Source: Pseudomaricurvus alcaniphilus
GTDB lineage: Bacteria > Pseudomonadota > Gammaproteobacteria > Pseudomonadales > Cellvibrionaceae
DNA: 64,000 bases
NCBI RefSeq assembly: GCF_011440395.1
Contig: NZ_JAAOIX010000001.1
Coordinates: forward strand, 682,001-746,000
Direction of reading: 5' to 3'
Shown here: positions 42,931 through 52,028 of the stretch, piece after piece
How positions within the stretch are numbered: the first letter of the stretch is position 1
Layout of the letters: the number at the start of each line of letters is the position of its first letter
Program-made: the position numbers and the translations under genes
The notes under the pieces: model-generated
The model's input: the letters and a program-made list of their open reading frames with translations, nothing else
Database searches by the model: none
What the model was told of the DNA's origin: nothing

Positions 42931-45134
42931 GCGACAGCAGCCTGCCCGCCCGGGCCAAACTGAGCTGGGACGAACAGGGCCAACCCCTGTCCGACAGTTT
43001 CGCTGACGTCTACTTCTCCAGAGACAACGGCCTGGCGGAGAGCCGATTTATATTTCTCGCCCACAACCACCTGCCCGAGCGCTTCCAGCGCCTCGCCAGC
43101 AGCGCAACCTTTGTTATCGGCGAAACCGGCTTTGGCACCGGCCTCAACTTTCTCGCCTGCTGGCAGCTGTGGCGCCAGAGCGCTCCCCCAGACGCTCGAC
43201 TGCACTTCCTGTCGGTGGAAAAATACCCGCTGGCCCGGGCCGACCTGGAGCAGGCCCTGCGGCTCTGGCCCGAATTGCAACCGCTCAGCGAGCAGCTGTT
43301 GGCACACTACCCGGCGGTTCTCAATCGCGGCTTTCACAAGCTCAACTTCGACGCCGGCCAGGTCAACCTGACCCTGATCATTGACGATGCCCACAGCGGG
43401 TTTGAACAACTGCTTGAATCTACCCATCCCGCCTACTGCCAACCCCGCCGTCCGGTGGACGCCTGGTTCCTGGACGGCTTCGCGCCGGCTAAAAACCCGG
43501 ACATGTGGCAGCCGGCACTGTTCCGGTTAGTCGGGCAACTGAGCTGGAAGGGCACCACCCTGGCCACTTTTACCGCCGCTGGTGCAGTGCGGCGCGGCCT
43601 GCAAGAACAGGGATTTGAGGTCGAAAAAGTCCCCGGCTTTGGCCGCAAGCGCGAAATGCTGCGCGCCACCCTGGCGCAAACCGCTGCCCGGCCGAGCTGG
43701 AGCGAGTTTCCCCACAACAGCTTCAACTCGCCCTATCCACTGGCCTGGATGGTACACAGTCAAACCCCGCAGCAGCGCCAGCAACACCCTCCCGCCTGCC
43801 CTGCGACCAACCCTGCAGCCAACCTTGCGACCACCCCAACGACCACCCCAGGACAGGCAGTGATCGTCGGTGGCGGCCTGGCCGGCAGTCACACCGCCGC
43901 AGCCCTGGCCCGACGCGGCTGGCAGGTGACCCTGCTGGAACGACACCCGCGGCTCGCCAGCGAGGGATCGGGCAACCCCCAGGCGGCACTCTACGCCAAG
44001 CTGTCGCACCGTTCGGAAACCCTGGCCGACTTCAACCTGCTGGCACTGCAATTCGCCCTGCGCAGTTACCGCCCGTTCTGGACCGCAAGCGCTGGCGGCG
44101 CGGCGGCCATTGGCGATCGCTGCGGGGTACTGCAGCTGGCCGACACTGACAACAGCGAGCGCCTACAGGCGCAACTGGTCCGGCACTTCGGCGTCCAGGA
44201 CCTGTTTACGCCGTTGTCAGCCACTGCCGCCAGTGCCACCAGTGGCGTGCCGCTGGAGCACAGCGGACTGTTTTTTGCCGATGCCGGCTGGCTCGACCCG
44301 GTAGCGCTGTGCCACGAACTGACCCGCCACCCCAATATCGAGGTGCGCACTGGTGTCGAGGTGCTGGCGCTGCAGTCGCTCGAGGGCGGCAACTGGCGTA
44401 TACAATTGGGCCAGAGCCGCGCTCCCCGGGAGGATGCAAATTCATCCCCGGAAACGAGCCCGGAGACCAGCCTGGAAAGCAGCCGCGAAAGCAGCCTGGA
44501 AAGCAACCTGGTGGTGCTCTGCACCGCTAACGCCATCCAGGGCTTTGCCCAAACTGCCGAGCTACCGGTCAAGCCCATACGCGGCCAAGTCTCCTATCTC
44601 GCCGCCAGCGAGGCATCCGCCAATCTCAAAACCGTGCTCTGCGGCGACGGTTACATGACCCCGGCGCGGACACAGCTGCACTGCCTCGGCGCGACCTTTA
44701 GCCCGGACAACCAGGATCTCGCCCTGCGGCCGGAGGAGCATCAACAGAACCTGGCCACCCTCGCCCGGCAATTACCCGCGCTGGGCCAGGCACTGCAGGC
44801 CTCGGCCGTGCGAGGTGGCCGCGCGGCCCTGCGCTGCACTACCCCCGATTACCTGCCGATGCTGGGCCCGGTGCCGCGCTTCGCCGAGTACCTGGAGCAG
44901 TTTCAATTACTGCGCAAAAATGCCCGCGCCAATATTCCCCTGCGCGGCCCAGTGTGGGAAAACCTGTATGTGAATGTCGGCCACGGCTCCCGCGGGCTGG
45001 CTTACACCCCCCTGTGCGCCGAGCTGCTGGCCGCCCGCATCAGCGCCGAGCCCAGTGCGGGGGGGCGCGACCTGGAGACCGCCCTGCACCCGGCCCGCTT
45101 CTGGATTCGCAACCTGATTCGGCGGCGGCTGTGA
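42927..45134 (+). CDS. mnmC: Bifunctional tRNA mnm5s2U synthesis protein MnmC
   Basis: Converts cmnm5(s2)U to mnm5(s2)U at tRNA position 34. About 735 residues. The N-terminal methyltransferase domain has FVIGETGFGTGLNFLACWQ and VDAWFLDGFAPAKNPDMW. The C-terminal FAD oxidase domain has VIVGGGLAGSHTAAALARRG, GSGNPQAALYAKLS and a terminal GHGSRGLAYTPLCAELL. Start at the ATG at 42927, which overlaps the fldB stop. Two low-complexity stretches are unusual: a Pro/Ala/Thr linker at about 43790-43857 and a Ser/Glu/Thr insert at 44433-44509 inside the FAD domain, made of repeated GGAAAGCAGC-type words. Confidence 0.95.
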   Translation: MSDSSLPARAKLSWDEQGQPLSDSFADVYFSRDNGLAESRFIFLAHNHLPERFQRLASSATFVIGETGFGTGLNFLACWQLWRQSAPPDARLHFLSVEKYPLARADLEQALRLWPELQPLSEQLLAHYPAVLNRGFHKLNFDAGQVNLTLIIDDAHSGFEQLLESTHPAYCQPRRPVDAWFLDGFAPAKNPDMWQPALFRLVGQLSWKGTTLATFTAAGAVRRGLQEQGFEVEKVPGFGRKREMLRATLAQTAARPSWSEFPHNSFNSPYPLAWMVHSQTPQQRQQHPPACPATNPAANLATTPTTTPGQAVIVGGGLAGSHTAAALARRGWQVTLLERHPRLASEGSGNPQAALYAKLSHRSETLADFNLLALQFALRSYRPFWTASAGGAAAIGDRCGVLQLADTDNSERLQAQLVRHFGVQDLFTPLSATAASATSGVPLEHSGLFFADAGWLDPVALCHELTRHPNIEVRTGVEVLALQSLEGGNWRIQLGQSRAPREDANSSPETSPETSLESSRESSLESNLVVLCTANAIQGFAQTAELPVKPIRGQVSYLAASEASANLKTVLCGDGYMTPARTQLHCLGATFSPDNQDLALRPEEHQQNLATLARQLPALGQALQASAVRGGRAALRCTTPDYLPMLGPVPRFAEYLEQFQLLRKNARANIPLRGPVWENLYVNVGHGSRGLAYTPLCAELLAARISAEPSAGGRDLETALHPARFWIRNLIRRRL

Positions 45135-45142
45135 GCGCCAAC

Positions 45143-46012
45143 ATGACACCGCCCGCACCCCGGCCACAGCCAGCGCGAATTTACCCTGCCCCACGGGCCG
45201 GGCGCCTCACAGCAGCACTGCCGCCTGCAACACTACTGGCGAAAAAAGTACTATTAATATGGGCGCTATTCATAATGGCGCTGCAGTGGACCACCGCGGC
45301 CAGCGCCAGGCCCGCCATCGAGCAATACAGCTATCGCCTGCTGCAAACCCTGCCCCACGACCCCCGCAGTTTTACCCAGGGACTGGTTGTCGATGGCGAT
45401 GCCCTGATTGAAAGCAGCGGCCTCTACGGGCGCTCTTTTATCCGCCGCTACCAGCGCGAGACCGGCGCCACCAGCGCCCGCACCCGGTTTCCCGCGCGCC
45501 TGTTTGCCGAGGGCATTGCCATTCACCGCGATGATCTCTACTGCCTGAGCTGGAAAGCCGGCCGGGTATTGCTGTTTGATAAAATCACCCTGGCCCATAG
45601 AGCCACCCTCAACTATCGCGGCGAGGGCTGGGGGCTGGCACAACTGGACGGCCAACTGGTGATGAGCAACGGCAGCGCCGAGCTGAGCTGGCGCGACCCG
45701 GCCAACTTCGAAGTGCGGCGCCGCCTGACGGTGACGGAACAGGGCCGGCCGGTTGCCCGACTCAACGACCTGACCGTCCAGGGTGACCTGATCTGGGCCA
45801 ATATCTGGCAGCAAACCCGGCTTATTGCCATCCACCCGACCACGGGCGAGGTGGTGGCGGAGCTGGACCTGGCAGAACTGGCGGCGGCGGAACTGAATCA
45901 CAACCGGGAAAACGTGCTCAACGGTATTGCCTGGGATGAGGAACTCAATGGTTTGTGGGTGACCGGCAAGCGCTGGCAACGCCGCTACCTGTTGCAATTG
46001 CTGCCGCCCTGA
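45143..46012 (+). CDS. Secreted glutamine cyclotransferase family protein
   Basis: About 289 residues. After an N-terminal signal helix (LLIWALFIMALQWTTAASA) comes a beta-propeller of the glutamine cyclotransferase family (YSYRLLQTLPHDPRSFTQGL, GLYGRSFIRRY, LNDLTVQGDLIWANIWQQ, NHNRENVLNGIAWDEE). Members turn N-terminal Gln into pyroglutamate; bacterial ones are periplasmic. The start is uncertain: a GTG at 45131 overlaps the mnmC stop as GTGA, the style seen elsewhere here, and the ATG at 45143 is the alternative given. Its 5' end is therefore coupled to, or adjacent to, mnmC. Confidence 0.88.
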   Translation: MTPPAPRPQPARIYPAPRAGRLTAALPPATLLAKKVLLIWALFIMALQWTTAASARPAIEQYSYRLLQTLPHDPRSFTQGLVVDGDALIESSGLYGRSFIRRYQRETGATSARTRFPARLFAEGIAIHRDDLYCLSWKAGRVLLFDKITLAHRATLNYRGEGWGLAQLDGQLVMSNGSAELSWRDPANFEVRRRLTVTEQGRPVARLNDLTVQGDLIWANIWQQTRLIAIHPTTGEVVAELDLAELAAAELNHNRENVLNGIAWDEELNGLWVTGKRWQRRYLLQLLPP

Positions 46013-46043
46013 AGGCTGACAGAGGGGAGTGCTGGCAAGCATA

Positions 46044-46061
46044 AGGCCCCACGCAGGGCCT
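46044..46061. terminator. Small hairpin between convergent genes
   Basis: AGGCCC (46044-46049) pairs with GGGCCT (46056-46061) around a 6-base loop, midway between the convergent cyclotransferase and diguanylate cyclase genes. There is no T-run. A weak candidate terminator. Confidence 0.3.
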
Positions 46062-46110
46062 GGCGGGGACACGGACAGGAGCGGCGAGTACAGACCTGAG
46101 AGCTTGCGGC

Positions 46111-47238
46111 CTACACCAGGCTGGCGGCTGCGCCCGCAGGCGCCGGCACAAACGGCTTGAACTCCACCCGGTTGCGCCCGTCTCGCTTGGCTGTGTACAT
46201 GGCGGCGTCGGCACAACTCAACAGCCGCTGCCCCAACTGCGCCAGGTCTGGCGAGCGCTTACCCCGCGGCTGCCAGCTGGCCAACCCGACTGAAACCGTC
46301 GGTTGCACCTTGCGCTGGCCATCAACATTTATGGCCAGGCTGGCCACCGCCGCCCGCACCCGCTCGGCGATAACCAGGGCTTCGCTGTGCTCGCAGCGAT
46401 GCAGAATCACCACAAACTCCTCGCCACCATAGCGGGCCAGAATGTCGGTTTTGCGCAACTCCTGGCGGATAGCAGCGGCCACCTCTTTCAGGCATCGATC
46501 CCCTGCCTGGTGGCCATGGGTATCGTTGATCTTCTTGAAGTGGTCGACATCGACAAACATGCAACTGAGCGGGTCATCACTGCGCTCGCTGCGCTCCAGC
46601 TCCTTGGCGTATTCCTCTTCAAAGTTGAGCCGATTGCTCACCTGGGTCAACATATCCATGCGGCTGTGGCGCTGTAAATGCTCGTGGGCGAGACAGTTGT
46701 CGAGGCAAACCGCGGCAATGGAGGCCAGGTGATTCATAAAATCCGAGGCTTTATCGGGGGTGAAGCGGTTCGGCAGCGGGCTGGCAAAATGCAAGCTGCC
46801 GATCAGTGTCTGGTTGCGCATCAGCGGCAACAGAGCGGCCGAACCCAGGCTTTTCAGGTTCGGGAACAGGCGACTGGTGGCCAGTGCATCCTGCTCCCCC
46901 AGCACCACTCGATACTTGCCCGAGTAAAGCGAGAACGCGAAATCATCGCTGTTGCGCAACTGCAAACGATTCTGGTAGCTGCCCAGCCCCAGGCTCCTCA
47001 GCAGTTCGCGGATGGAGAAGTCCCGGTCCACCAAAATCAGGCCCACGTCTGCCAGGTCAAAATAGCCCCGCGCCTCCAGTAACAGCAGCTGGAGTAAGTC
47101 CGTCAGGCGGTTGCTATTGAGCAGCTTGAACTCAAACCCCTGGAAGTGCCGGTCAATACGCTGGTTGTCTTCGATGCGCCACAGCAGGGACTTTACCGTC
47201 TTCTTCAGCTTCAGATTTTCGAATTGCAATTGAGACAT
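46111..47238 (-). CDS. Diguanylate cyclase with N-terminal GAF/DUF484-like sensor
   Basis: Makes c-di-GMP. About 375 residues: an N-terminal coiled coil (QFENLKLKKTVKSLLWRIED), a GAF/DUF484-like domain (about 50-195) and a GGDEF domain with an intact active site ILARYGGEEFVVIL. The inhibitory I-site is present as RKTD exactly five residues before GGEEF, so product feedback inhibition is expected. No membrane helix. I start at the ATG at 47238; a GTG at 47262 is also in frame. It is the one clearly competent cyclase in the window. Confidence 0.92.
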   Translation of the reverse strand: MSQLQFENLKLKKTVKSLLWRIEDNQRIDRHFQGFEFKLLNSNRLTDLLQLLLLEARGYFDLADVGLILVDRDFSIRELLRSLGLGSYQNRLQLRNSDDFAFSLYSGKYRVVLGEQDALATSRLFPNLKSLGSAALLPLMRNQTLIGSLHFASPLPNRFTPDKASDFMNHLASIAAVCLDNCLAHEHLQRHSRMDMLTQVSNRLNFEEEYAKELERSERSDDPLSCMFVDVDHFKKINDTHGHQAGDRCLKEVAAAIRQELRKTDILARYGGEEFVVILHRCEHSEALVIAERVRAAVASLAINVDGQRKVQPTVSVGLASWQPRGKRSPDLAQLGQRLLSCADAAMYTAKRDGRNRVEFKPFVPAPAGAAASLV

Positions 47239-47405
47239 ATTATCGATTAATTTCCCGCTCACGAGGATACTGGCTCACCCGGCGACACTTTAACTGATCT
47301 AACCGCCAAAATTCTGTAAAATGCCGCTTTTAATATTAGTCGGTTTTTTGCCGCTGTCATGTGCGGCTGGCACTTAAAATCGCTGCACCCGGAATTGCTC
47401 ACTCT

Positions 47406-48755
47406 ATGACAACAGAACTCCTGTCCCCCGCCGGCACCCTCAAGAGTATGCGCTACGCGTTTGCCTACGGCGCCGATGCGGTCTACGCTGGCCAACCGCG
47501 CTACAGCCTGCGGGTACGCAACAACGAATTCAACCGCCTGGAGAACCTCGCGGCAGCGGTGCAGGAAGCCCATGGCCAGGGTAAAAAGTTTTACCTGGCC
47601 AGCAACCTGTCCCCCCACAACGACAAGGTGCGCACCTATCTGCGCGACCTGGAGCCGGTGATCGAGATGCAGCCCGATGCGCTGATCATGTCCGACCCGG
47701 GGCTGATCATGCTGGTGCGCGAACGCTGGCCGGAGATGGCAATACACCTGTCGGTACAAGCCAATGCCGTCAACTACGCCACGGTCAAATTCTGGCACCG
47801 CCAGGGGATCGAACGCGTTATCCTGTCGCGCGAACTGTCGCTGGACGAAATCGAGGAGATCCGCCAGCGCTGCCCGGAAATGGAGCTGGAAGTCTTCGTC
47901 CACGGCGCCCTCTGCATCGCCTACTCCGGCCGCTGCCTGCTGTCGGGCTATATGACCCACCGCGATTCCAACCAGGGAGCCTGCACCAACTCCTGCCGCT
48001 GGCAATACAATGCCCACGCCGCCACCGAGAGCGACACCGGCGAACTGATACCGGTGCAACAGGAGCCGGTTGCCGCCGTCAGCAACTTCGACCCGCAGGT
48101 GGCAAGCAGCGGCGGCAAAGATGAGATCGCCATGCTGTTGCAGGAGCGCAGCCGACCGGGCGAATATATGCCCGCCTACGAGGACGAGCACGGCACCTAC
48201 ATTATGAATTCCAAGGATTTGCGCGCAGTGCAACACGTGGAGCGGCTGGTCAACATGGGCATACACTCGCTGAAGATCGAGGGCCGCACCAAATCGCACT
48301 ACTACGTCGGCCGCACCGCCCAGGTTTATCGACGCGCCATCGACAACGCCAGCAGCGGCAAGCCCTTTGACATGAACCTGATGCAAGAACTGGATCACCT
48401 CGCCAATCGCGGCTATACCGAGGGCTTCTATCGTCGCCACGTACCGAGCGAATACCAGAACTACGCCGACGGCAACCCCAGCAATAACCAGCAGTTTGTG
48501 GGCGAGGCCAGCGGCTGGGATGCCGACAGCGGCTGGCTGGATATCGAGGTCAAGAATCGCTTTGAAACCGGCAACCTGCTGGAACTGGTAACGCCGCGGG
48601 GCAATTTGCAGTTCAACCTGGAACACATGCAGAACAAGCGCGGCGAAGCCATCGAGGTGGCACCGGGCTCCGGCCACAAGGTGCGCATCCCCCTGCCCAC
48701 CGACTTGCAACTGGCCGACGATGGCGGCTACGCCATGCTGATGCGCTGCAGTTAA
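47406..48755 (+). CDS. trhP: tRNA 5-hydroxyuridine synthesis protein TrhP (YegQ, peptidase U32 family)
   Basis: About 449 residues of the U32 family. The start is LLSPAGTLKSMRYAFAYGAD, then HLSVQANAVNYATVKFWHRQ, the Fe-S-type Cys set in FVHGALCIAYSGRCLLSGYM and GACTNSCRWQYN, and EDEHGTYIMNSKDLRAVQHV. TrhP makes ho5U34 in tRNA using prephenate. The ATG at 47406 aligns with the family start; a longer frame to 47361 is unlikely. An extended -10 (TGTAAAAT) at 47315-47322 is a possible promoter. Confidence 0.94.
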   Translation: MTTELLSPAGTLKSMRYAFAYGADAVYAGQPRYSLRVRNNEFNRLENLAAAVQEAHGQGKKFYLASNLSPHNDKVRTYLRDLEPVIEMQPDALIMSDPGLIMLVRERWPEMAIHLSVQANAVNYATVKFWHRQGIERVILSRELSLDEIEEIRQRCPEMELEVFVHGALCIAYSGRCLLSGYMTHRDSNQGACTNSCRWQYNAHAATESDTGELIPVQQEPVAAVSNFDPQVASSGGKDEIAMLLQERSRPGEYMPAYEDEHGTYIMNSKDLRAVQHVERLVNMGIHSLKIEGRTKSHYYVGRTAQVYRRAIDNASSGKPFDMNLMQELDHLANRGYTEGFYRRHVPSEYQNYADGNPSNNQQFVGEASGWDADSGWLDIEVKNRFETGNLLELVTPRGNLQFNLEHMQNKRGEAIEVAPGSGHKVRIPLPTDLQLADDGGYAMLMRCS

Positions 48756-48764
48756 ACTCCGACA

Positions 48765-49490
48765 GTGGGAACAAATAGCCAAGTGAGTCGATACAACAAC
48801 ATCGTGGTCCTGACCGGCGCCGGCGTATCCGCGGAAAGCGGTATCAACACCTTTCGCGCCGCGGACGGCTTGTGGGAAAACCACCGGGTGGAAGACGTCG
48901 CTACCCCGGAGGCCTTCGAGCGCAACCCGCAACTGGTACAACGCTTCTACAATGAACGCCGCGCCCAGCTGTTGAACGGCATTAAACCCAATCCGGCACA
49001 CCTGGCCCTGGCCGAGTTTGAGCGCACCTGGAAAGGTAGATTCACCCTGGTCACCCAGAATATTGACGACTTGCACGAGCGCGCCGGCTCCCGAAACCTG
49101 TTGCATATGCACGGCGAACTGTTGAAAATCCGCTGCCGCAAAAGCGGTCGACTGTTCCCCTGCCGGCAACCGGTGGCCAGCGACCAGGCCTGCAGCTGTT
49201 GCGGGCAAATGGGCAACCTGCGCCCCCACGTGGTCTGGTTTGGGGAAATACCACTGTATATGGAGGAGATTGAGCAGGCCCTCAGCGACTGCGACCTGTT
49301 TATTTCCATCGGTACTTCTGGCAATGTCTACCCCGCCGCGGGCTTTTTCCAGGTTGCCAAGGGCGCCGGTGCAACCGCGGTGGAATTAAACCTGGAGCCG
49401 TCGGCACGGGGTTCCCATTTTGACCGGGCCCTGTACGGCCCGGCCAGTCAACTGGTGCCCCGGTTCCTGCAATCACTGACCGGCTCCTGA
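48765..49490 (+). CDS. cobB: NAD-dependent protein deacylase, sirtuin class III (CobB)
   Basis: Removes acetyl and succinyl groups from lysines using NAD. The 235-241-residue sirtuin has [26 protein letters not shown], catalytic His in [10 protein letters not shown], zinc Cys residues (IRCRKS, PCRQ and CSCC) and [14 protein letters not shown]. The class III Tyr-Arg pair ([10 protein letters not shown]) predicts desuccinylase activity, as in E. coli CobB. GTG starts at 48765 and 48783 are both possible; the second gives a more family-like N-terminus. It follows trhP by 9 bases and is surely co-transcribed. Confidence 0.93.
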   Translation: MGTNSQVSRYNNIVVLTGAGVSAESGINTFRAADGLWENHRVEDVATPEAFERNPQLVQRFYNERRAQLLNGIKPNPAHLALAEFERTWKGRFTLVTQNIDDLHERAGSRNLLHMHGELLKIRCRKSGRLFPCRQPVASDQACSCCGQMGNLRPHVVWFGEIPLYMEEIEQALSDCDLFISIGTSGNVYPAAGFFQVAKGAGATAVELNLEPSARGSHFDRALYGPASQLVPRFLQSLTGS

Positions 49491-49592
49491 AAACCGAAAG
49501 CTGTACTCGCAACCCCGGTTTTAGCCAGTAACTTCACCCTGGTACACCTGTAAATTCCGCCCTGGCGGAGATGACGTTAAGGATCTCGATTT

Positions 49593-50090
49593 ATGCTGGA
49601 AAAAATCATTGAACGCGCCCTGTATTCCACCCGCTGGCTGCTGGCCCCGATCTACCTGGGGCTGAGCCTCGCCCTGCTGGCACTGGGCATCAAGTTTTTT
49701 ACCGAGTTGCTGCACGTACTGCCCAACATCTTCAGCGTCTCGGAAATGGACCTGGTGTTGCTGGTACTGTCGCTGGTGGATATCTCCCTGGTGGCCGGCC
49801 TCATCATTATGGTGATGTTTTCCGGCTACGAAAACTTCGTCTCCCAGCTCGACCTCGATGACAACGCCGACAAGCTCAACTGGCTCGGCAAGCTGGATAC
49901 CGGCAGCCTGAAAAACAAGGTGGCGGCCTCCATCGTGGCCATCTCCTCCATCCACCTGCTGAAGATCTTTATGAACGCCCCCCAGATCGACAATGACAAA
50001 TTGCTCTGGTACGTGGTGATTCACATCACCTTTGTGCTCTCCGCCTTTGCCATGGGCATACTGGACAAGGTCACCCGCCACGAGCACTGA
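49593..50090 (+). CDS. yqhA: UPF0114 (YqhA-like) inner membrane protein
   Basis: A 165-residue protein with three to four membrane helices ([58 protein letters not shown]) and the family start [15 protein letters not shown]. It also has the conserved cytosolic [19 protein letters not shown]. The role of YqhA/UPF0114 is poorly known. The ATG at 49593 has AAGGATC upstream. Monocistronic in appearance, followed by a 16-bp repeat array. Confidence 0.9.
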   Translation: MLEKIIERALYSTRWLLAPIYLGLSLALLALGIKFFTELLHVLPNIFSVSEMDLVLLVLSLVDISLVAGLIIMVMFSGYENFVSQLDLDDNADKLNWLGKLDTGSLKNKVAASIVAISSIHLLKIFMNAPQIDNDKLLWYVVIHITFVLSAFAMGILDKVTRHEH

Positions 50091-50138
50091 GCGCTAGCGG
50101 TGAGTCCAGCTGCAGGGCCCGAACATCAATAGCCCCCT

Positions 50139-50185
50139 ACATCTATAGACCCCACCATCTATAGACCCCACCGTCTATAGACATA
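50139..50185. repeat. 16-bp repeat array with TCTATAGA palindromes
   Basis: Units at 50139-50154 (ACATCTATAGACCCCA), 50155-50170 (CCATCTATAGACCCCA) and 50171-50185 (CCGTCTATAGACATA) share the palindrome TCTATAGA at 16-base spacing. The array ends about 45 bases before the first L,D-transpeptidase gene, in promoter position. Confidence 0.85.
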
Positions 50186-50230
50186 GAAGCGCAGGTCTTT
50201 TATGCTTAAGGGGTCTGTGTGTTGACTCCT

Positions 50231-50725
50231 ATGAAAGCATTTTTATCCTTATTGATACTGATACTGCTGTTACCCGCTGCCAGCCTGGCTGACGCCTCGA
50301 TCCGGGCCGATCGTGTATTGGTAAAAAAGTCGGAACGAGCCCTCTATCTCATCAAGGATGGTATTCCATACCAGAAATTTAATATTGCCCTTGGCCCCAG
50401 GCCCCGCGGACACAAGCAGGCCAGTGGGGATGAGCGCACGCCGGAAGGCAGTTACGTACTCGACTTTAAAAATGCCGACAGCAAGTTTTATAAATCCATC
50501 CGTATATCCTATCCCAATGCTGAAGACTCCATGCGAGCAGCTTTGAATGATGTCGACCCGGGTGGCTTTATTATGATTCACGGTCTCCCCAACGACTCCA
50601 CCCTGCCCGCTTCTATCGTGCAACAATTCAACTGGACTGACGGATGTATCGCAGTCACCAACCAGGAAATGGATAAAATCTGGCTCGCCGTCGAACTGGG
50701 CACCCCCATCGACATCCTGCCCTGA
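50231..50725 (+). CDS. Periplasmic L,D-transpeptidase (YkuD domain), short form
   Basis: A 164-residue secreted protein: signal peptide MKAFLSLLILILLLPAASLADA, then a YkuD domain with IALGPRPRGHKQASGDERTP, GGFIMIHGLPND (catalytic His) and FNWTDGCIAVTNQEMDKIW, holding the catalytic Cys in a TDGC variant of the usual SHGC. It is the YafK-like branch of the family, some of whose members cleave rather than make Lpp-peptidoglycan links. In-frame GTG codons at 50219 and nearby have a better-placed AAGGGG, so the start could be 12 bases upstream. Followed 20 bases later by a second transpeptidase. Confidence 0.88.
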   Translation: MKAFLSLLILILLLPAASLADASIRADRVLVKKSERALYLIKDGIPYQKFNIALGPRPRGHKQASGDERTPEGSYVLDFKNADSKFYKSIRISYPNAEDSMRAALNDVDPGGFIMIHGLPNDSTLPASIVQQFNWTDGCIAVTNQEMDKIWLAVELGTPIDILP

Positions 50726-50745
50726 ATCACTATCCGACCCATACC

Positions 50746-51909
50746 ATGCTAAAACTACGCGCCATGCAACGACGCTGCTCCCTGCTGCCAAGGCTACTGC
50801 TGACACTTCACCTGCTGGCATTGTCTGCCGTCAGCCATTCAAATACTGTTCAGGGTACCGTTATCCAGGGGGCTGTCGTCCAAGCTGCGACTCCTGCCAA
50901 AGACCAAAGCACCACTGGCCAAACCACTGTAAAAGGTACTGCCCAAAATGCTGCCGAAGGCACAGCTGAGGCATCTGCCGAAGAAGCTGCCAAGGCTGAC
51001 CCGGCAGATTTTGTGCCCCACTACCCGCTTCCCACCCCGGGCAATGACCTGGTAGGCGCCAACCAAACAGCCAGGCTGTCGGCAGCGGACACCCTGATTG
51101 ACGTCGCCGCTCGCCATCACCTGGGTTACAACGTGCTGCGCTCCGCCAACCCGGAAGTAGACGCCTGGCTTCCCGGTGAGGGCACCGAGGTACTGCTGCC
51201 GCTACAAACCCTGCTGCCCACTGTCGCCCGCGAGGGCATCGTTATCAACGTGGCGGAAATGCGCCTGTATCACTACCCGACGCTAAAAAGCGAGGGCGCC
51301 CGCAGTGTTTATGTCTATCCCATCAGCGTCGGCCGCCGGGAGTGGAGCACGCCTCTTACCCGCACCCGAGTCACGGGCCGAGCCAAGGACCCCAGCTGGT
51401 ACCCGCCTGAGTCAATCCGCAAGGAGCACGCAGCGCGCGGCGATATTTTGCCCAAAGTCGTGCCCCCGGGCCCCAATAACCCGCTGGGTAATTATCTGCT
51501 GAGCCTGGGCATCCCCAGCTATTTTATTCACGGCACGGACAAGAAATTCGGCATTGGCATGCAGGTTACCCACGGCTGCATTCGCATGTACGGGCGGGAC
51601 ATCGAGCAACTCACCAAAGCGGTGCCCAATAACACGCCGGTGACCATTATCAACCAGACCGTAAAAACCGGCTGGCACAACGGCAAGCTCTACCTCGAAA
51701 TTCATCCAGCCCTGGAAACCATGTCGGTAATAGAAGAAGGCAAGCTGAATACCGCGGTCAAGGCCCTGGTTCAGGCGACCAAAGACTACCCGGACACAAC
51801 CATTAACTGGGACAAGGTGGACCAGGTGGTGACCGCCGAAACAGGCCTACCCACACTGGTGGGGCAGCGCCCGCAACCGACCAAAACCCTGGTGCTGGAC
51901 GAGGGCTAA
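50746..51909 (+). CDS. Periplasmic L,D-transpeptidase, ErfK/YbiS-like
   Basis: A 387-residue exported enzyme. The N-terminal signal helix is LLPRLLLTLHLLALSAVS, followed by an Ala/Glu/Thr-rich linker (about 35-85), a LysM-like segment (SAADTLIDVAARHHLGYNVL) and the YkuD catalytic domain (about 165-310) with FIHGTDKKFGIGMQVTHGCI and an RMY continuation. ErfK/YbiS/YcfS-type enzymes attach the C-terminal Lys of Lpp to peptidoglycan, and an Lpp gene lies 330 bases downstream on the other strand. Co-transcribed with the shorter transpeptidase upstream. Confidence 0.92.
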   Translation: MLKLRAMQRRCSLLPRLLLTLHLLALSAVSHSNTVQGTVIQGAVVQAATPAKDQSTTGQTTVKGTAQNAAEGTAEASAEEAAKADPADFVPHYPLPTPGNDLVGANQTARLSAADTLIDVAARHHLGYNVLRSANPEVDAWLPGEGTEVLLPLQTLLPTVAREGIVINVAEMRLYHYPTLKSEGARSVYVYPISVGRREWSTPLTRTRVTGRAKDPSWYPPESIRKEHAARGDILPKVVPPGPNNPLGNYLLSLGIPSYFIHGTDKKFGIGMQVTHGCIRMYGRDIEQLTKAVPNNTPVTIINQTVKTGWHNGKLYLEIHPALETMSVIEEGKLNTAVKALVQATKDYPDTTINWDKVDQVVTAETGLPTLVGQRPQPTKTLVLDEG

Positions 51910-51913
51910 TGGA

Positions 51914-51971
51914 AGCGACGCAGCACAGGCAGTGCTGCGTCGCTGGCCCGCAACTTGGCACTCTGCGGGCC
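51914..51971 (+). terminator. Two back-to-back perfect hairpins after the ErfK-like gene
   Basis: Hairpin 1: AGCGACGCAGCAC (51914-51926) with GTGCTGCGTCGCT (51932-51944), a 13-bp perfect stem with a 5-base loop. Hairpin 2 begins at the next base: GGCCCGCA (51945-51952) with TGCGGGCC (51964-51971). No T-run follows either. They probably end or protect the transpeptidase mRNA. Confidence 0.65.
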
Positions 51972-52028
51972 AACTCATTGAAAAATGAGAATAAGTTTTC
52001 CTGTTGGGCGATAGTGACATCCAAGGCC

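Noticed and set aside
47259-49229. 656-codon open frame on the minus strand across trhP and cobB
   Set aside because: It is exactly antisense to two strongly recognised genes, has no ribosome site and gives a Val/Gly/His-rich composition typical of the complement of GC-rich coding sequence.
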